Shown piece by piece: positions 54,780 through 63,405 of a stretch of DNA of 64,000 nt; position 1 is the first letter of the stretch, and each line of letters begins with the position of its first letter. The stretch lies in assembly GCF_031846185.1 (NCBI RefSeq), contig NZ_JAVRIF010000001.1:744001-808000 (forward strand), in the 5' to 3' direction. The translations under genes and the position numbers were made by a program. Under the pieces are notes generated by a model, which was given only the letters and a program-made list of their open reading frames with translations, did no database searches and was not told the origin of the DNA. This DNA is from Thalassotalea_H castellviae. Lineage in GTDB: Bacteria > Pseudomonadota > Gammaproteobacteria > Enterobacterales > Alteromonadaceae.

Positions 54780-55781
54780 ATGAATACTCAAGATACTTAT
54801 CCCTCTGCTGTCAAACTTAGTGAAGAAACAATTAAGTTCCTCAGTAATTATGAAGTGGCGCCTACACCAATAAATTTTTCAGTCATTTATTATTATTTAT
54901 CGAAAAAAGATGAAAAAATGAATCTTTTACTTGATGAATATATCAGTTGGAATGGCTCATTAGACGCCGTATTTATTGAATCAATCTTTCTCGAGTTTTT
55001 TTCAAATTCTGAAGATGTTGAAAAAGTATTTTTTACCCCTTTTGAAAACACTTTAACATCTACAATAGAACAGTTAGAGCGCCAAGCGATAAATGGCGAA
55101 CAAATCACCAAAAATTTCAAAAAAGCGGATCGCGTACTCGCAAATTCTGATCAAGCCAATTCATTAAAACCGCTAGTGAATTTTATCAATTCCACTTTAA
55201 TAGATTCCCAACAACAGCATAGCGAGCTGGCCTGTGAGCTTGAAAAAACTTATAAGCAAGTGAATCAATTGAAGTCACAATTAAAAGCCTCTCGAGAAGA
55301 AGCCATGCGAGACTCACTTACGGGGTTATACAATCGTCGAGGCTGCGAAGAAAAACTGAAAGATTTAACACTTGAAAGCACACATAGTTCTGTTTCAATT
55401 GATATTGATCATTTCAAGAAATTCAATGATGATTTCGGGCATACTATTGGTGATAAAGTCATTCAAAGAGTTGCCACTACCATTGAAGAACATATTAGTG
55501 CAGATGACTTTGCTGTGCGCTTTGGTGGTGAAGAGTTTATGGTGGTATTAGCTAATAAAACTAAAGAAGAAGCTAGAAACATTGCCGAGAAAATTCGAAT
55601 TGCTATTACAAATTTAAAATTAAAGAAGAAAAATTCGAATACCTATTTACCCTCTATTTCCATCTCAGCTGGTATCGCTGAATATCAAGAATATCAAAAT
55701 TGGAAGTCAGTATTTGAAGTGGCTGATTCTGCGCTCTATCAAGCGAAACACGCGGGAAGAAACTGTTGTGTAGTTTTATAG
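54780..55781 (+). CDS. Diguanylate cyclase (GGDEF domain)
   Basis: A 333-residue soluble protein. The N-terminal 150 residues form an unclassified helical region, then a coiled coil (about 155-180) leads to the GGDEF domain (MRDSLTGLYNRRG). The active-site loop is GGEEF, which is compatible with catalysis. The inhibitory I-site RxxD, expected five residues before GGEEF, is absent (SADDF there), so product feedback is probably lost. It makes cyclic di-GMP, a signal for surface attachment. Input signal unknown; no transmembrane span. Confidence 0.93.
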   Translation: MNTQDTYPSAVKLSEETIKFLSNYEVAPTPINFSVIYYYLSKKDEKMNLLLDEYISWNGSLDAVFIESIFLEFFSNSEDVEKVFFTPFENTLTSTIEQLERQAINGEQITKNFKKADRVLANSDQANSLKPLVNFINSTLIDSQQQHSELACELEKTYKQVNQLKSQLKASREEAMRDSLTGLYNRRGCEEKLKDLTLESTHSSVSIDIDHFKKFNDDFGHTIGDKVIQRVATTIEEHISADDFAVRFGGEEFMVVLANKTKEEARNIAEKIRIAITNLKLKKKNSNTYLPSISISAGIAEYQEYQNWKSVFEVADSALYQAKHAGRNCCVVL

Positions 55782-55814
55782 GTGTTAATGCAAAACACGG
55801 TTAATTATCGCAAC

Positions 55815-55844
55815 AAAAAAGTCAGCAATTAAGCTGACTTTTTT
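55815..55844. terminator. Bidirectional terminator
   Basis: GTCAGC (55821-55826) pairs with GCTGAC (55833-55838), with A/T extensions both sides. Serves the cyclase gene and the convergent DUF885 gene. Confidence 0.85.
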
Positions 55845-55903
55845 ACATTTAGCTATGAAATCACAAGTAATCGTATGATTCATTTACCAAGTTAACAATA
55901 AAA

Positions 55904-57772
55904 TCAGCTTGTTTTCATGCTATCGATCCAATTGGAAACACGTAGCTCCAATGCCGATAATGGCATAGCTCCACCACCTAACACCGTATCGTGAAATCCT
56001 CTGATATCGAACTTATCACCTAACGTTTTTTCAGCAATCGCTCTTAATTCCATTATTTTTAACATACCAATTTTATAGGACGTTGCTTGGCCCGGCAGAA
56101 CAAGATAACGTCTTACCTCAGAAATAATCGCTTCTTCTGCAATGGGTGTTTTCTCTTTAAAATAATTAACGGCTTGCTCTTCTGTCCAACCTTTGGCATG
56201 TAAGCCCGTATCAACAACTAACCTTACCGCACGCCACATTTCATTGACTAATCGGCCAAAATCAGAATAAGGGTCTTGATAGCCGCCCATTTCTTTTGCT
56301 AACAGCTCAGCATACAACCCCCAGCCTTCACTATAAGCAGTAAAGTTAGCTTGTGTTCTAAATTGCGGCACAGATGTTAATTCTTGAGCAATAGAAACTT
56401 GCATATGGTGTCCTGGGTTCCCCTCATGATATGCCACACCTTCCATTTCATTCTTTGGCATGGCACTCATGTCTGATAAGTGCGCGTAATAAACGCCGGG
56501 ACGAGAACCATCAGGTGTGCCAGGGAAATAATGTTGAGCGGCTCCGTCTTGCTCTCTAAATGCTTCAACACGTTTAACCACTAAATCAGCTTTAGGCAAA
56601 ATACCAAAGAATTTAGGAAGCTGCTTATTAATTTCATTTAAGTGTGCTTCTGTTTCACTGATATACCCCATCCTTCCTTCATCGGTATTTGAGAAGAAAA
56701 ATTGTTCATCGGTTTTGATAAAAGTAAAAAATGCTTGTAAGTCACCTTCAAAAGCTACTTTGTCTTTAATTGCATTCATTTCAGTTGTAATACGAGCAAC
56801 TTCTGAGAGCCCTAAACTATGAATTTCATCAGAAGTTAAGTCGGTCGTCGTTGAAGCTTTTAACATGAAATTATAAAAGTCATCACCATTAGGCTGACTC
56901 GACACCCCTTTTGCGATAGCATCGGTATTAGCTATATCTTTTTTGAACCAAGCAATAAGTGCTTGATAACTTGGCAAGAAACTATTATTTAATGCTGATT
57001 TTGCTTGCTCTTTAAGTTCTGCAGCACGTTTATCATCTATCTTGTTACTAGCAACTAAACTAGCAATTTTTCTTTGCGCATCAGCCCATAAAGGCACATC
57101 ATTATCACTTTCGACAAAAGGTGCACCATCAATTAAATTATTTGATTGCTCAATGACTCCTTGATAGGCAAAACGAGGAGGCCTAACACCTTGACTAGCA
57201 TTGACTTTAGCTCGAGACAATAATTGTTCAATTGCCTTGGCCACGCCAGATATACGCTTATTATACGCAATCATATCTTGTTCATTTTCTACCTTATGAA
57301 AATTGATCAGAAATTGTGCGGCAAATGCTTGAATACCATTAAACTGGGTGAATATATATTGATTATGATTGTATTTCTGACCCGCTAACGCTTGCTCATA
57401 TTGGTGTACCCAAACGCCATAAGAAGTTTTAGCTTCATCATCTAACTTTTCAAAATCAAACTGACTTTTTAAATCTTTTACCGTTTGTGCTTGCCACTCT
57501 AGTTGCTTTTTTTCTGCCGCTTCTGACATATCATCAACTTGATCATACTTTTCTTTTCGCCCTAAAAACGTCAACATCATTGGGCTCATTTGCAAACTTT
57601 CTTCATATTTAACGGCAAACCATTCATTTAAACGTTCACTTTCCGAAAGCGAAACTTCCTCAATGCTTGATATTTCCTTGGCAGTTGAAGCTTTGCTAGT
57701 GTCTTGTGAGGTAGAATTAGGCTGGCAGGCTGTTAAGAGACCTAATGCAACTAAGGTTAGTGCTATTTTCAT
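55904..57772 (-). CDS. DUF885 family lipoprotein, putative metallopeptidase
   Basis: A 622-residue DUF885 protein. It has a lipoprotein signal (lipobox LLTAC near residue 16) and the family zinc-type motif HEGNPGHH from H449, followed about 30 residues later by SEGWGLYAE with a possible third ligand Glu. Fold relatives are M32/carboxypeptidase-like metallopeptidases; a peptidase role at the periplasmic face is likely but untested. Confidence 0.9.
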   Translation of the reverse strand: MKIALTLVALGLLTACQPNSTSQDTSKASTAKEISSIEEVSLSESERLNEWFAVKYEESLQMSPMMLTFLGRKEKYDQVDDMSEAAEKKQLEWQAQTVKDLKSQFDFEKLDDEAKTSYGVWVHQYEQALAGQKYNHNQYIFTQFNGIQAFAAQFLINFHKVENEQDMIAYNKRISGVAKAIEQLLSRAKVNASQGVRPPRFAYQGVIEQSNNLIDGAPFVESDNDVPLWADAQRKIASLVASNKIDDKRAAELKEQAKSALNNSFLPSYQALIAWFKKDIANTDAIAKGVSSQPNGDDFYNFMLKASTTTDLTSDEIHSLGLSEVARITTEMNAIKDKVAFEGDLQAFFTFIKTDEQFFFSNTDEGRMGYISETEAHLNEINKQLPKFFGILPKADLVVKRVEAFREQDGAAQHYFPGTPDGSRPGVYYAHLSDMSAMPKNEMEGVAYHEGNPGHHMQVSIAQELTSVPQFRTQANFTAYSEGWGLYAELLAKEMGGYQDPYSDFGRLVNEMWRAVRLVVDTGLHAKGWTEEQAVNYFKEKTPIAEEAIISEVRRYLVLPGQATSYKIGMLKIMELRAIAEKTLGDKFDIRGFHDTVLGGGAMPLSALELRVSNWIDSMKTS

Positions 57773-57883
57773 GTATTCATTCCCTATTTTATTTTTATAT
57801 CAGCGGTAAAAAGGCAAGTGGTTCTGTTCAATCCTTTAAGATAATAAACAGAACTGAGAAAAAATGCGAACATGTGGCAAAGT

Positions 57884-58492
57884 TCAAGCAGGTGAACCAC
57901 TATGAAACTTAAAATCATTGTCTGGAGAAGAAATTAAATCGGCTTCTATTTCCGCAAAAAATTGTATGCGTTCAGAAATATCTTGTCCTGATATTTCTTC
58001 TGCTAAAGTTAAATAATCTTGATAATGTCTTGCTTCACTGCGCAATAAAGAGAGATAAAAATCTCCTAATCGTTTATCAACATGCGGTGCTAACATTGCA
58101 AACCGCTCACAAGAACGCGCTTCGATAAAAGCGCCGACGATTAACTTGTCAACTAATGCGTCAGGCTCAAAAGTTTTCACATTGCGCAGCATGCCTTTTG
58201 CGTAGCGACATGGCGTAATACTTCTATATTCAACACCATACTCATCCATAATTTCTAACACTTGATAAAAATGATGTAACTCTTCTTTGATTAACACCAC
58301 CATTTTATCGATGAGATCTTGACCGTATTTTGAATCTGACTTTGGGATCACCGCTTTGGTTAATTTGTTTTTCAATGGTAATTCCCGCCAATCCCCTTCC
58401 CGTTTATAAATAAACGTCTCAAAAGGTTCAAGCCACGCTAACAAGGCGTTCGCACTTTCTTTATCAACCGCATATTTACGAATTAAAAACAT
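57884..58492 (-). pseudogene. miaE: miaE, 5'-truncated by island insertion
   Basis: Remnant of tRNA-(ms2io6A) hydroxylase, which hydroxylates ms2i6A37 in tRNA. The open frame has 202 residues; compared with the full copy at 60270 it lacks the first 55. Homology continues upstream of the ATG through codons for FCELKAAQSA to about 58521, where it stops at an in-frame TAA. The first Glu expected to bind the diiron centre (CELK) lies in that untranslated part, while the ExxH motifs (EELHH, SEARHYQ) remain. So the product is probably inactive. About three quarters of residues match the full copy. Confidence 0.8.
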
Positions 58493-58615
58493 TGCACTTT
58501 GCGCAGCCTTTAACTCACAAAATGTTTATATGTGCATACACCTAATTTCACCCTAAAACTAACATCGCGTTTTTTTATGATAAGTTAATCGTAACTAAAC
58601 AAGGAGGTTATACCA
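58493..58615. mobile_element. Island left junction (attL) region
   Basis: miaE homology ends at about 58519-58522, next to the serine recombinase gene, which is the usual place for the integration site. The exact crossover cannot be fixed without the empty site. A strong AAGGAGG ribosome-binding site for the recombinase is at 58600-58606. Confidence 0.55.
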
Positions 58616-60259
58616 ATGACACAGACAAAAAAAGCATACCTATATCAACGATTCAGCTCAGACAGACAAAAGGACAATAGCTCGTTATACAGACAAACAG
58701 AAGCTCAGGAAGCTTGGTTATCTAGACACCCTGACGTTATTGTTGAGGAACGACTTATTGATGAAGCTCTATCTGGATTCAAAGGTCATCATCTAGAAAA
58801 AGGGGCGCTTGGTAGACTTGTTGAACAAATCGAAAAAGGAAATATTGAGAAAGGCTCACTCATTTTAGTAGAACATTTCTCTCGATTAACTCGTCAAAAT
58901 ATCGATAAAGCAGAAGAGCTTATCAGGAAGATATGGGATGCCAATATCACAATTGTTACCGTCAGATGTGGTAGTGAGTATCCCCCATCGTCAATTAATG
59001 ATATGGCAACAAGGATTAAACTGATTGTTGAGATAGAAGCGGCTTATAAAGATTCAAAATGGCGTAGCGATAAGGCTAAAGCAAGTCATGCTAAAAAACG
59101 TGTTGAAGCCTCGAAAGGAGTAACTCCTAGAATAAGGAAGCATTTTTGGTTGGACACTGAAGGAAAGCTTAATCAATTTAGTGTTGCTGTAAAAGATATG
59201 TTCACGCTTTATTTAGAAGGAAAGGGACAAACCCTGATCCTTAGAACATTACAGCATAAATACCCTGATTTTGAGCCAATCCAAAAGATGCAGGCAACTA
59301 CCGTCATTCGTTGCATCAAGAGTATGAGTTGTATCGGATTATGGCGTGGAAACAAGGTATTTGAACGTGCCGTATCTGATGAAATATTCTATCAAGCACA
59401 AAAAACAAATAGGGAACGTTTATTCAAGAACGTTCAACCTGACCGACACTGGCCTTTGAGTGGCCTAATTGAATGTGGACATTGTGGCAAAGGGATGTCT
59501 ATTCAACAGTCTGGGAAAAGTTTACCGCTTCTTAGATGCAGTAATAAGCAAAGAAAGGGCAAAGATAAATCAGGATGTGATGCCGCAGCCACATTTCCAT
59601 ACTCAATCGCAGATCATTATTTTTCATACTATGTATATCATCAAGTATTGAGCGAGTTAACTATCAAAAACAAAGATGATGAAGCTAACAACTCATTGAA
59701 TAAATTGGAGGAGTTGTTGAAACAAGAAAAATTAAAATTTAGCAAAGCTCGTAAACAGTATGATCACTATAACAAAAATGGTGATGAGCTTGAGGTCATG
59801 CTTGATTTAATGCAATCATCGTCAAGAAAAATTAAGGAAATGGAGGCTGAAATTCGTAAAATCAAAGCCCAAGTAGATACTGGCTTTAACATGGAAATTT
59901 CTAAAGAAATATTTAAACTTTCGAATGATCCGATCAAGCTAAATATTGCTCTACATAAGATTGGCTTTAAAATCACTTTGAAAAATGATGAGCTTTCATA
60001 CAAAGGAGTTCGAACACTTAAATATAAAGGCTACTCAAGAAAGCTCTGTCAATATCGCTACCAAATCAATGGTTGCACACAGCTATTGCCAACTGAAGGA
60101 CTAACGGCTGAAAAGCTTTTAGTTAAATCTCGCACAGTTGATAAAAGGGCTGAAGGCTTTCTTGAAAAATTGCAGGATCTTTATGTCGACTCGATTGAGA
60201 GCATTAAGAAAGGTGGAAATGTAACAGTCGCTGACACTTTCAAAATGCTTGCTCAGTAA
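58616..60259 (+). CDS. Large serine recombinase (integrase)
   Basis: A 547-residue site-specific recombinase. Resolvase-type N-domain with catalytic Ser14 in YQRFSSDRQ and the RLTRQNIDKAEELI region; then the recombinase domain, a zinc ribbon starting C287-x2-C290, and a coiled coil at about 360-425. This is the integrase type of phages such as phiC31 and of some islands. It inserts DNA at attB with only a tiny core. It reads away from truncated miaE and converges on the full miaE 10 bp later. Origin by transfer is likely. Confidence 0.94.
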   Translation: MTQTKKAYLYQRFSSDRQKDNSSLYRQTEAQEAWLSRHPDVIVEERLIDEALSGFKGHHLEKGALGRLVEQIEKGNIEKGSLILVEHFSRLTRQNIDKAEELIRKIWDANITIVTVRCGSEYPPSSINDMATRIKLIVEIEAAYKDSKWRSDKAKASHAKKRVEASKGVTPRIRKHFWLDTEGKLNQFSVAVKDMFTLYLEGKGQTLILRTLQHKYPDFEPIQKMQATTVIRCIKSMSCIGLWRGNKVFERAVSDEIFYQAQKTNRERLFKNVQPDRHWPLSGLIECGHCGKGMSIQQSGKSLPLLRCSNKQRKGKDKSGCDAAATFPYSIADHYFSYYVYHQVLSELTIKNKDDEANNSLNKLEELLKQEKLKFSKARKQYDHYNKNGDELEVMLDLMQSSSRKIKEMEAEIRKIKAQVDTGFNMEISKEIFKLSNDPIKLNIALHKIGFKITLKNDELSYKGVRTLKYKGYSRKLCQYRYQINGCTQLLPTEGLTAEKLLVKSRTVDKRAEGFLEKLQDLYVDSIESIKKGGNVTVADTFKMLAQ

Positions 60260-60269
60260 AAGCAAACAT

Positions 60270-61046
60270 TCAATTACTTGGTACACCACTATGAAACTTA
60301 AAGTCTTCATCTGGTGTACTAATTAATTCAGCTTCAACTTTACCAAAAAGTTCAACCTTTTCAGTAATATCAACATCTGAAATGGATTGCGCCAATTCTA
60401 AATAATCTTGATAATGACGAGCTTCTGAGCGTAATAGGGAAATATAAAACTCGCCTAGTTTTTTATCGACATGAGGTGCTAATTTAGCAAAACGTTCACA
60501 AGACCTAGCCTCAATATATGCTCCGCATATAAGCTTATCGATCAATGTATCTGGTTCATGTGTTTTAACATGTTTAAGCATCCCTTTCGCATATCTTGAT
60601 GGTGCTATACTTTGATACTCAACACTATAATAATCCATCATTTCTAAAACTTGATAAAAATGATGCAATTCTTCTTTAATAAGCAAAACCATTTTATCAA
60701 TCAGTTCTTGTCCATAAGGTGAAGTAGGTTTAGGGATAATAGATTTAGTTAATTTATTCCTTGCAGCAAGATCTCGCCAATTCCCTTCACGTTTGTAAAT
60801 AAACTGCTCAAATGGTTGTAACCATTCTAATAAGGCATCACCACTTTCTTTATCAACTGCATATTTACGAATTAAGTACATTGCACTCTGCGAAGCTTTC
60901 AATTCACATATTAAGTGGTCCAAAAGCAACATTGAAAAATTTTCAGGTTTAACGGCTTCCTGCACCCACTCTTTTGGTGTATTGCATTTTAGGAAGTCCA
61001 AAATAGGAGCTAATAATGTCGAATCTTGCACAGAAGTATCACTCAA
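60270..61046 (-). CDS. miaE: tRNA-(ms2io6A)-hydroxylase MiaE, full-length second copy
   Basis: A 258-residue diiron monooxygenase hydroxylating ms2i6A37 to ms2io6A37 in tRNAs reading UNN codons. Ferritin-like ligands are all present: Glu48 (CELKASQ), EELHH, IEARSCERF and SEARHYQ. It is complete, unlike the remnant at 57884, and differs from it at roughly a quarter of residues, so it is not a fresh duplicate. It ends 10 bp from the recombinase stop, suggesting it travels with the island and restores the function lost on insertion. Confidence 0.92.
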   Translation of the reverse strand: MSDTSVQDSTLLAPILDFLKCNTPKEWVQEAVKPENFSMLLLDHLICELKASQSAMYLIRKYAVDKESGDALLEWLQPFEQFIYKREGNWRDLAARNKLTKSIIPKPTSPYGQELIDKMVLLIKEELHHFYQVLEMMDYYSVEYQSIAPSRYAKGMLKHVKTHEPDTLIDKLICGAYIEARSCERFAKLAPHVDKKLGEFYISLLRSEARHYQDYLELAQSISDVDITEKVELFGKVEAELISTPDEDFKFHSGVPSN

Positions 61047-61263
61047 AATAAATTTAAGTGAATGTTACCACATAGATCTATTTAGGTAGGAAGAAAATGC
61101 TAATTCAAGTAATAAAAAGCAAAAGTTTTAAATTATTTTTCATATATATTCAGATAGTTAAATTAAAAACACAAAAAATACAGGGTAAATAGAAAAATAA
61201 AAATTGCTTTGCCTTTAAATGAGTCACAATAAGGTACGTCGAATTTAATGAAGGAGCGACGTT

Positions 61264-62538
61264 ATGATGGAAGTTACAGGGAAATCACATACAACAAAGG
61301 CCACGAAAAGGAATTTTAGGCAAATGAGTTTTGAGCTCATATTTTCAGATAATGACAAGCCTACCTCCACAAGAAAAAAACTCAGCTCAACTGAAATATC
61401 AACTCAAAATGAACAATCCATGCTCAATAGCAACAGAGAAGCTGGTAAACTTATTCATCCTGAGAATAAATCATGTAACATTAGCAAATCCAACAGGAAG
61501 CTTCTTCTTGATAAAATAAGAAAATTTATCTCCTACGGGCATGAAGGCTATGAACACTCAACTTCTTGGCTCGTGCAAAGAATCCTACCAGCACAATCTA
61601 TTGGATTCTTGATTGGTGACTCACAATCATTTAAATCATTTATTTCTGTGGCAGTTGCAGCATGCATTGCTACAGGAAGAAACTTTGGAGATCTAAAGGT
61701 TCCAAAGCAAAAGTTGGTTTTTTTAATAGCCGCGGAAGGTGGAGGAAGCATACCAAAGCGAATAAAAGCTGAATCAGAAAAATATGGTGAAGTTGGTGAG
61801 CAACTTATTGTTATTCAAAGACCGATCAACCTAAAACTAGCTGACGAAGCTCAAATGTTATCCGCTTTAATTTCTGAAGAGGAGGATAGGCAAGGCCTCA
61901 AAGCAGGCTTAGTTATTCTTGATACTTATTCTCAATGCGTAGCGGGAATGGATGAAAACAGTGCGGCAGACGTTGCTGTGTATTTAAATGCTTGTACTGA
62001 CTTTTCAACAAAGCACAACGTAACTATTTTAAATGTACATCATAATAATAGAGGTGGGAGCTACCGAGGAAGTGGTGCTCTTTTTGCGAATTCTGACTTT
62101 ATACTTATTGCTAAACGAAATGAAAAATTGCAGTTGAAAACCACTATTTCAATCGACAAGCACAAAGATGCTTCAACTGAGTACTTTTTTGAGATGTCCC
62201 TTGAGAAACATGATTTGGGATTATTTGATGAATTCGGTGAAAAAATAGATACTCTTTCCATATCCAGACCGAGTGTTTCCGAAGGTAAAAAACCTACTCC
62301 CCCCAAGAAGCTATCAAAAGGGCAGCAAAACGCAGATTGGTTGCTAGCCCAATTATCTTCAGCGCAAACTAAAAATATGCCTCAAACCGATCTGATTGAA
62401 ATGTTTATGAAAACATTTAATCAAGATAAAGATGCAAGTAAACAAGCTATCTACCGAGCTGTTAAGGTACTTTCTGAGAAAAATTTGGTAGCGACAAAGG
62501 TAAACGGGAAGTCGAAACAGGTTTTTCTAGTTACCTAA
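61264..62538 (+). CDS. RepA-like AAA ATPase
   Basis: A 424-residue protein. Residues 1-90 are variable; a RecA-fold ATPase follows with a P-loop GDSQSFKS (118-125, a variant common in this family), Walker B VILDT with D220, and a NVHHNNRGGSYRGSGAL segment typical of RSF1010 RepA/AAA_25 helicases. A winged-helix-like C-terminus (about 350-424) ends the protein. Probably a replicative helicase-like or regulatory protein of the island. AAGGAG lies before the ATGATG start. Could be involved in island replication or excision; not shown. Confidence 0.85.
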   Translation: MMEVTGKSHTTKATKRNFRQMSFELIFSDNDKPTSTRKKLSSTEISTQNEQSMLNSNREAGKLIHPENKSCNISKSNRKLLLDKIRKFISYGHEGYEHSTSWLVQRILPAQSIGFLIGDSQSFKSFISVAVAACIATGRNFGDLKVPKQKLVFLIAAEGGGSIPKRIKAESEKYGEVGEQLIVIQRPINLKLADEAQMLSALISEEEDRQGLKAGLVILDTYSQCVAGMDENSAADVAVYLNACTDFSTKHNVTILNVHHNNRGGSYRGSGALFANSDFILIAKRNEKLQLKTTISIDKHKDASTEYFFEMSLEKHDLGLFDEFGEKIDTLSISRPSVSEGKKPTPPKKLSKGQQNADWLLAQLSSAQTKNMPQTDLIEMFMKTFNQDKDASKQAIYRAVKVLSEKNLVATKVNGKSKQVFLVT

Positions 62539-62551
62539 TAACCATAATTAT

Positions 62552-62609
62552 AAAAACAGAAACAGAAACCCCCACGTCTATAGACGTGGGGGTTTCTGTT
62601 TCTGTTTTT
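62552..62609. terminator. 58-bp perfect palindrome, bidirectional terminator
   Basis: The left arm (62552-62580) is the exact reverse complement of the right arm (62581-62609). The centre is GTCTATAGAC and the outer arm contains two CAGAAA units with A-/T-runs at the ends. It lies 13 bp after the ATPase gene and 17 bp from the end of the convergent peptidase gene, so termination is the natural role; the length is unusual. Confidence 0.85.
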
Positions 62610-62626
62610 GAGCTGTATGCTAATAA

Positions 62627-63358
62627 TTACAACGATAAGCTATCACCTTGTTGTTTCAACCAATCTTTACACTCAGCATAATTTGGCATGATACGTTCAA
62701 CTTCTCGCCAAAATTTAGGTGAATGGTCATGGTGAATTAAATGGCAAAGCTCATGAAGCACCACATAATCAACAATACGGTTTGGAGCCATAATAATTTT
62801 CCAGTTGAAAGTTATATCACCTTCAACGCTGCAACTTCCCCAACGGCTTTTATACGTTTTTAAACCAACAGAGTTAAATTTAACGCCCATCATTTTACTG
62901 TAACGTTTTGCTTTCTCGTTAAATTTGAGTTCTGCATGTTGCTTATACCAACTAAGCAGTGAATCTTGAATTAAGTCTGGATTATCTGCGCCAGCACGTA
63001 AGGTGATAGTAAATCGTCCGTGACTGAGTTTTATTGGTTGGTAATTACCACGATGCACCTTTAAACGATAGTTACGTCCAAGGTATGAAAAGCTCTCGCC
63101 TGATACAAACTGCTTTGTGCTTTTAGGTTGAGCTTCACGATGCAGTGCTATTTTTTCTTTAATCCAGCGGTTCTTATCTTTAAGCAATTTGGTTATACGT
63201 TCATGCTCTAATTGGCGAGGCACAACTACGCAAACCTTACCTTGTTCCACAGTAATAGTAGCTGACTTAGTGCGGTTGGTGCGTTTAATCTCAGCAACAA
63301 TGCCATTGCTGTCGATGTATTCACTTACTTTGGATGTAACCTGATTTGTTGGTGACAT
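62627..63358 (-). CDS. YgjP-like M48 metallopeptidase
   Basis: A 243-residue protein of the YgjP/DUF45 (M48) family. The zinc motif HELCH is at 202-206 with further His residues (HLIHHDH) after it, and the signature KSRWGSCS lies near 170. Such genes are often next to hsdR in type I restriction loci; what they cut is unknown. It starts 47 bp after the hsdR stop on the same strand. Confidence 0.9.
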   Translation of the reverse strand: MSPTNQVTSKVSEYIDSNGIVAEIKRTNRTKSATITVEQGKVCVVVPRQLEHERITKLLKDKNRWIKEKIALHREAQPKSTKQFVSGESFSYLGRNYRLKVHRGNYQPIKLSHGRFTITLRAGADNPDLIQDSLLSWYKQHAELKFNEKAKRYSKMMGVKFNSVGLKTYKSRWGSCSVEGDITFNWKIIMAPNRIVDYVVLHELCHLIHHDHSPKFWREVERIMPNYAECKDWLKQQGDSLSL

Positions 63359-63405
63359 TTATTTACTACTCAAAATTAGCACACTAAAAATTAACATACT
63401 CAGAC

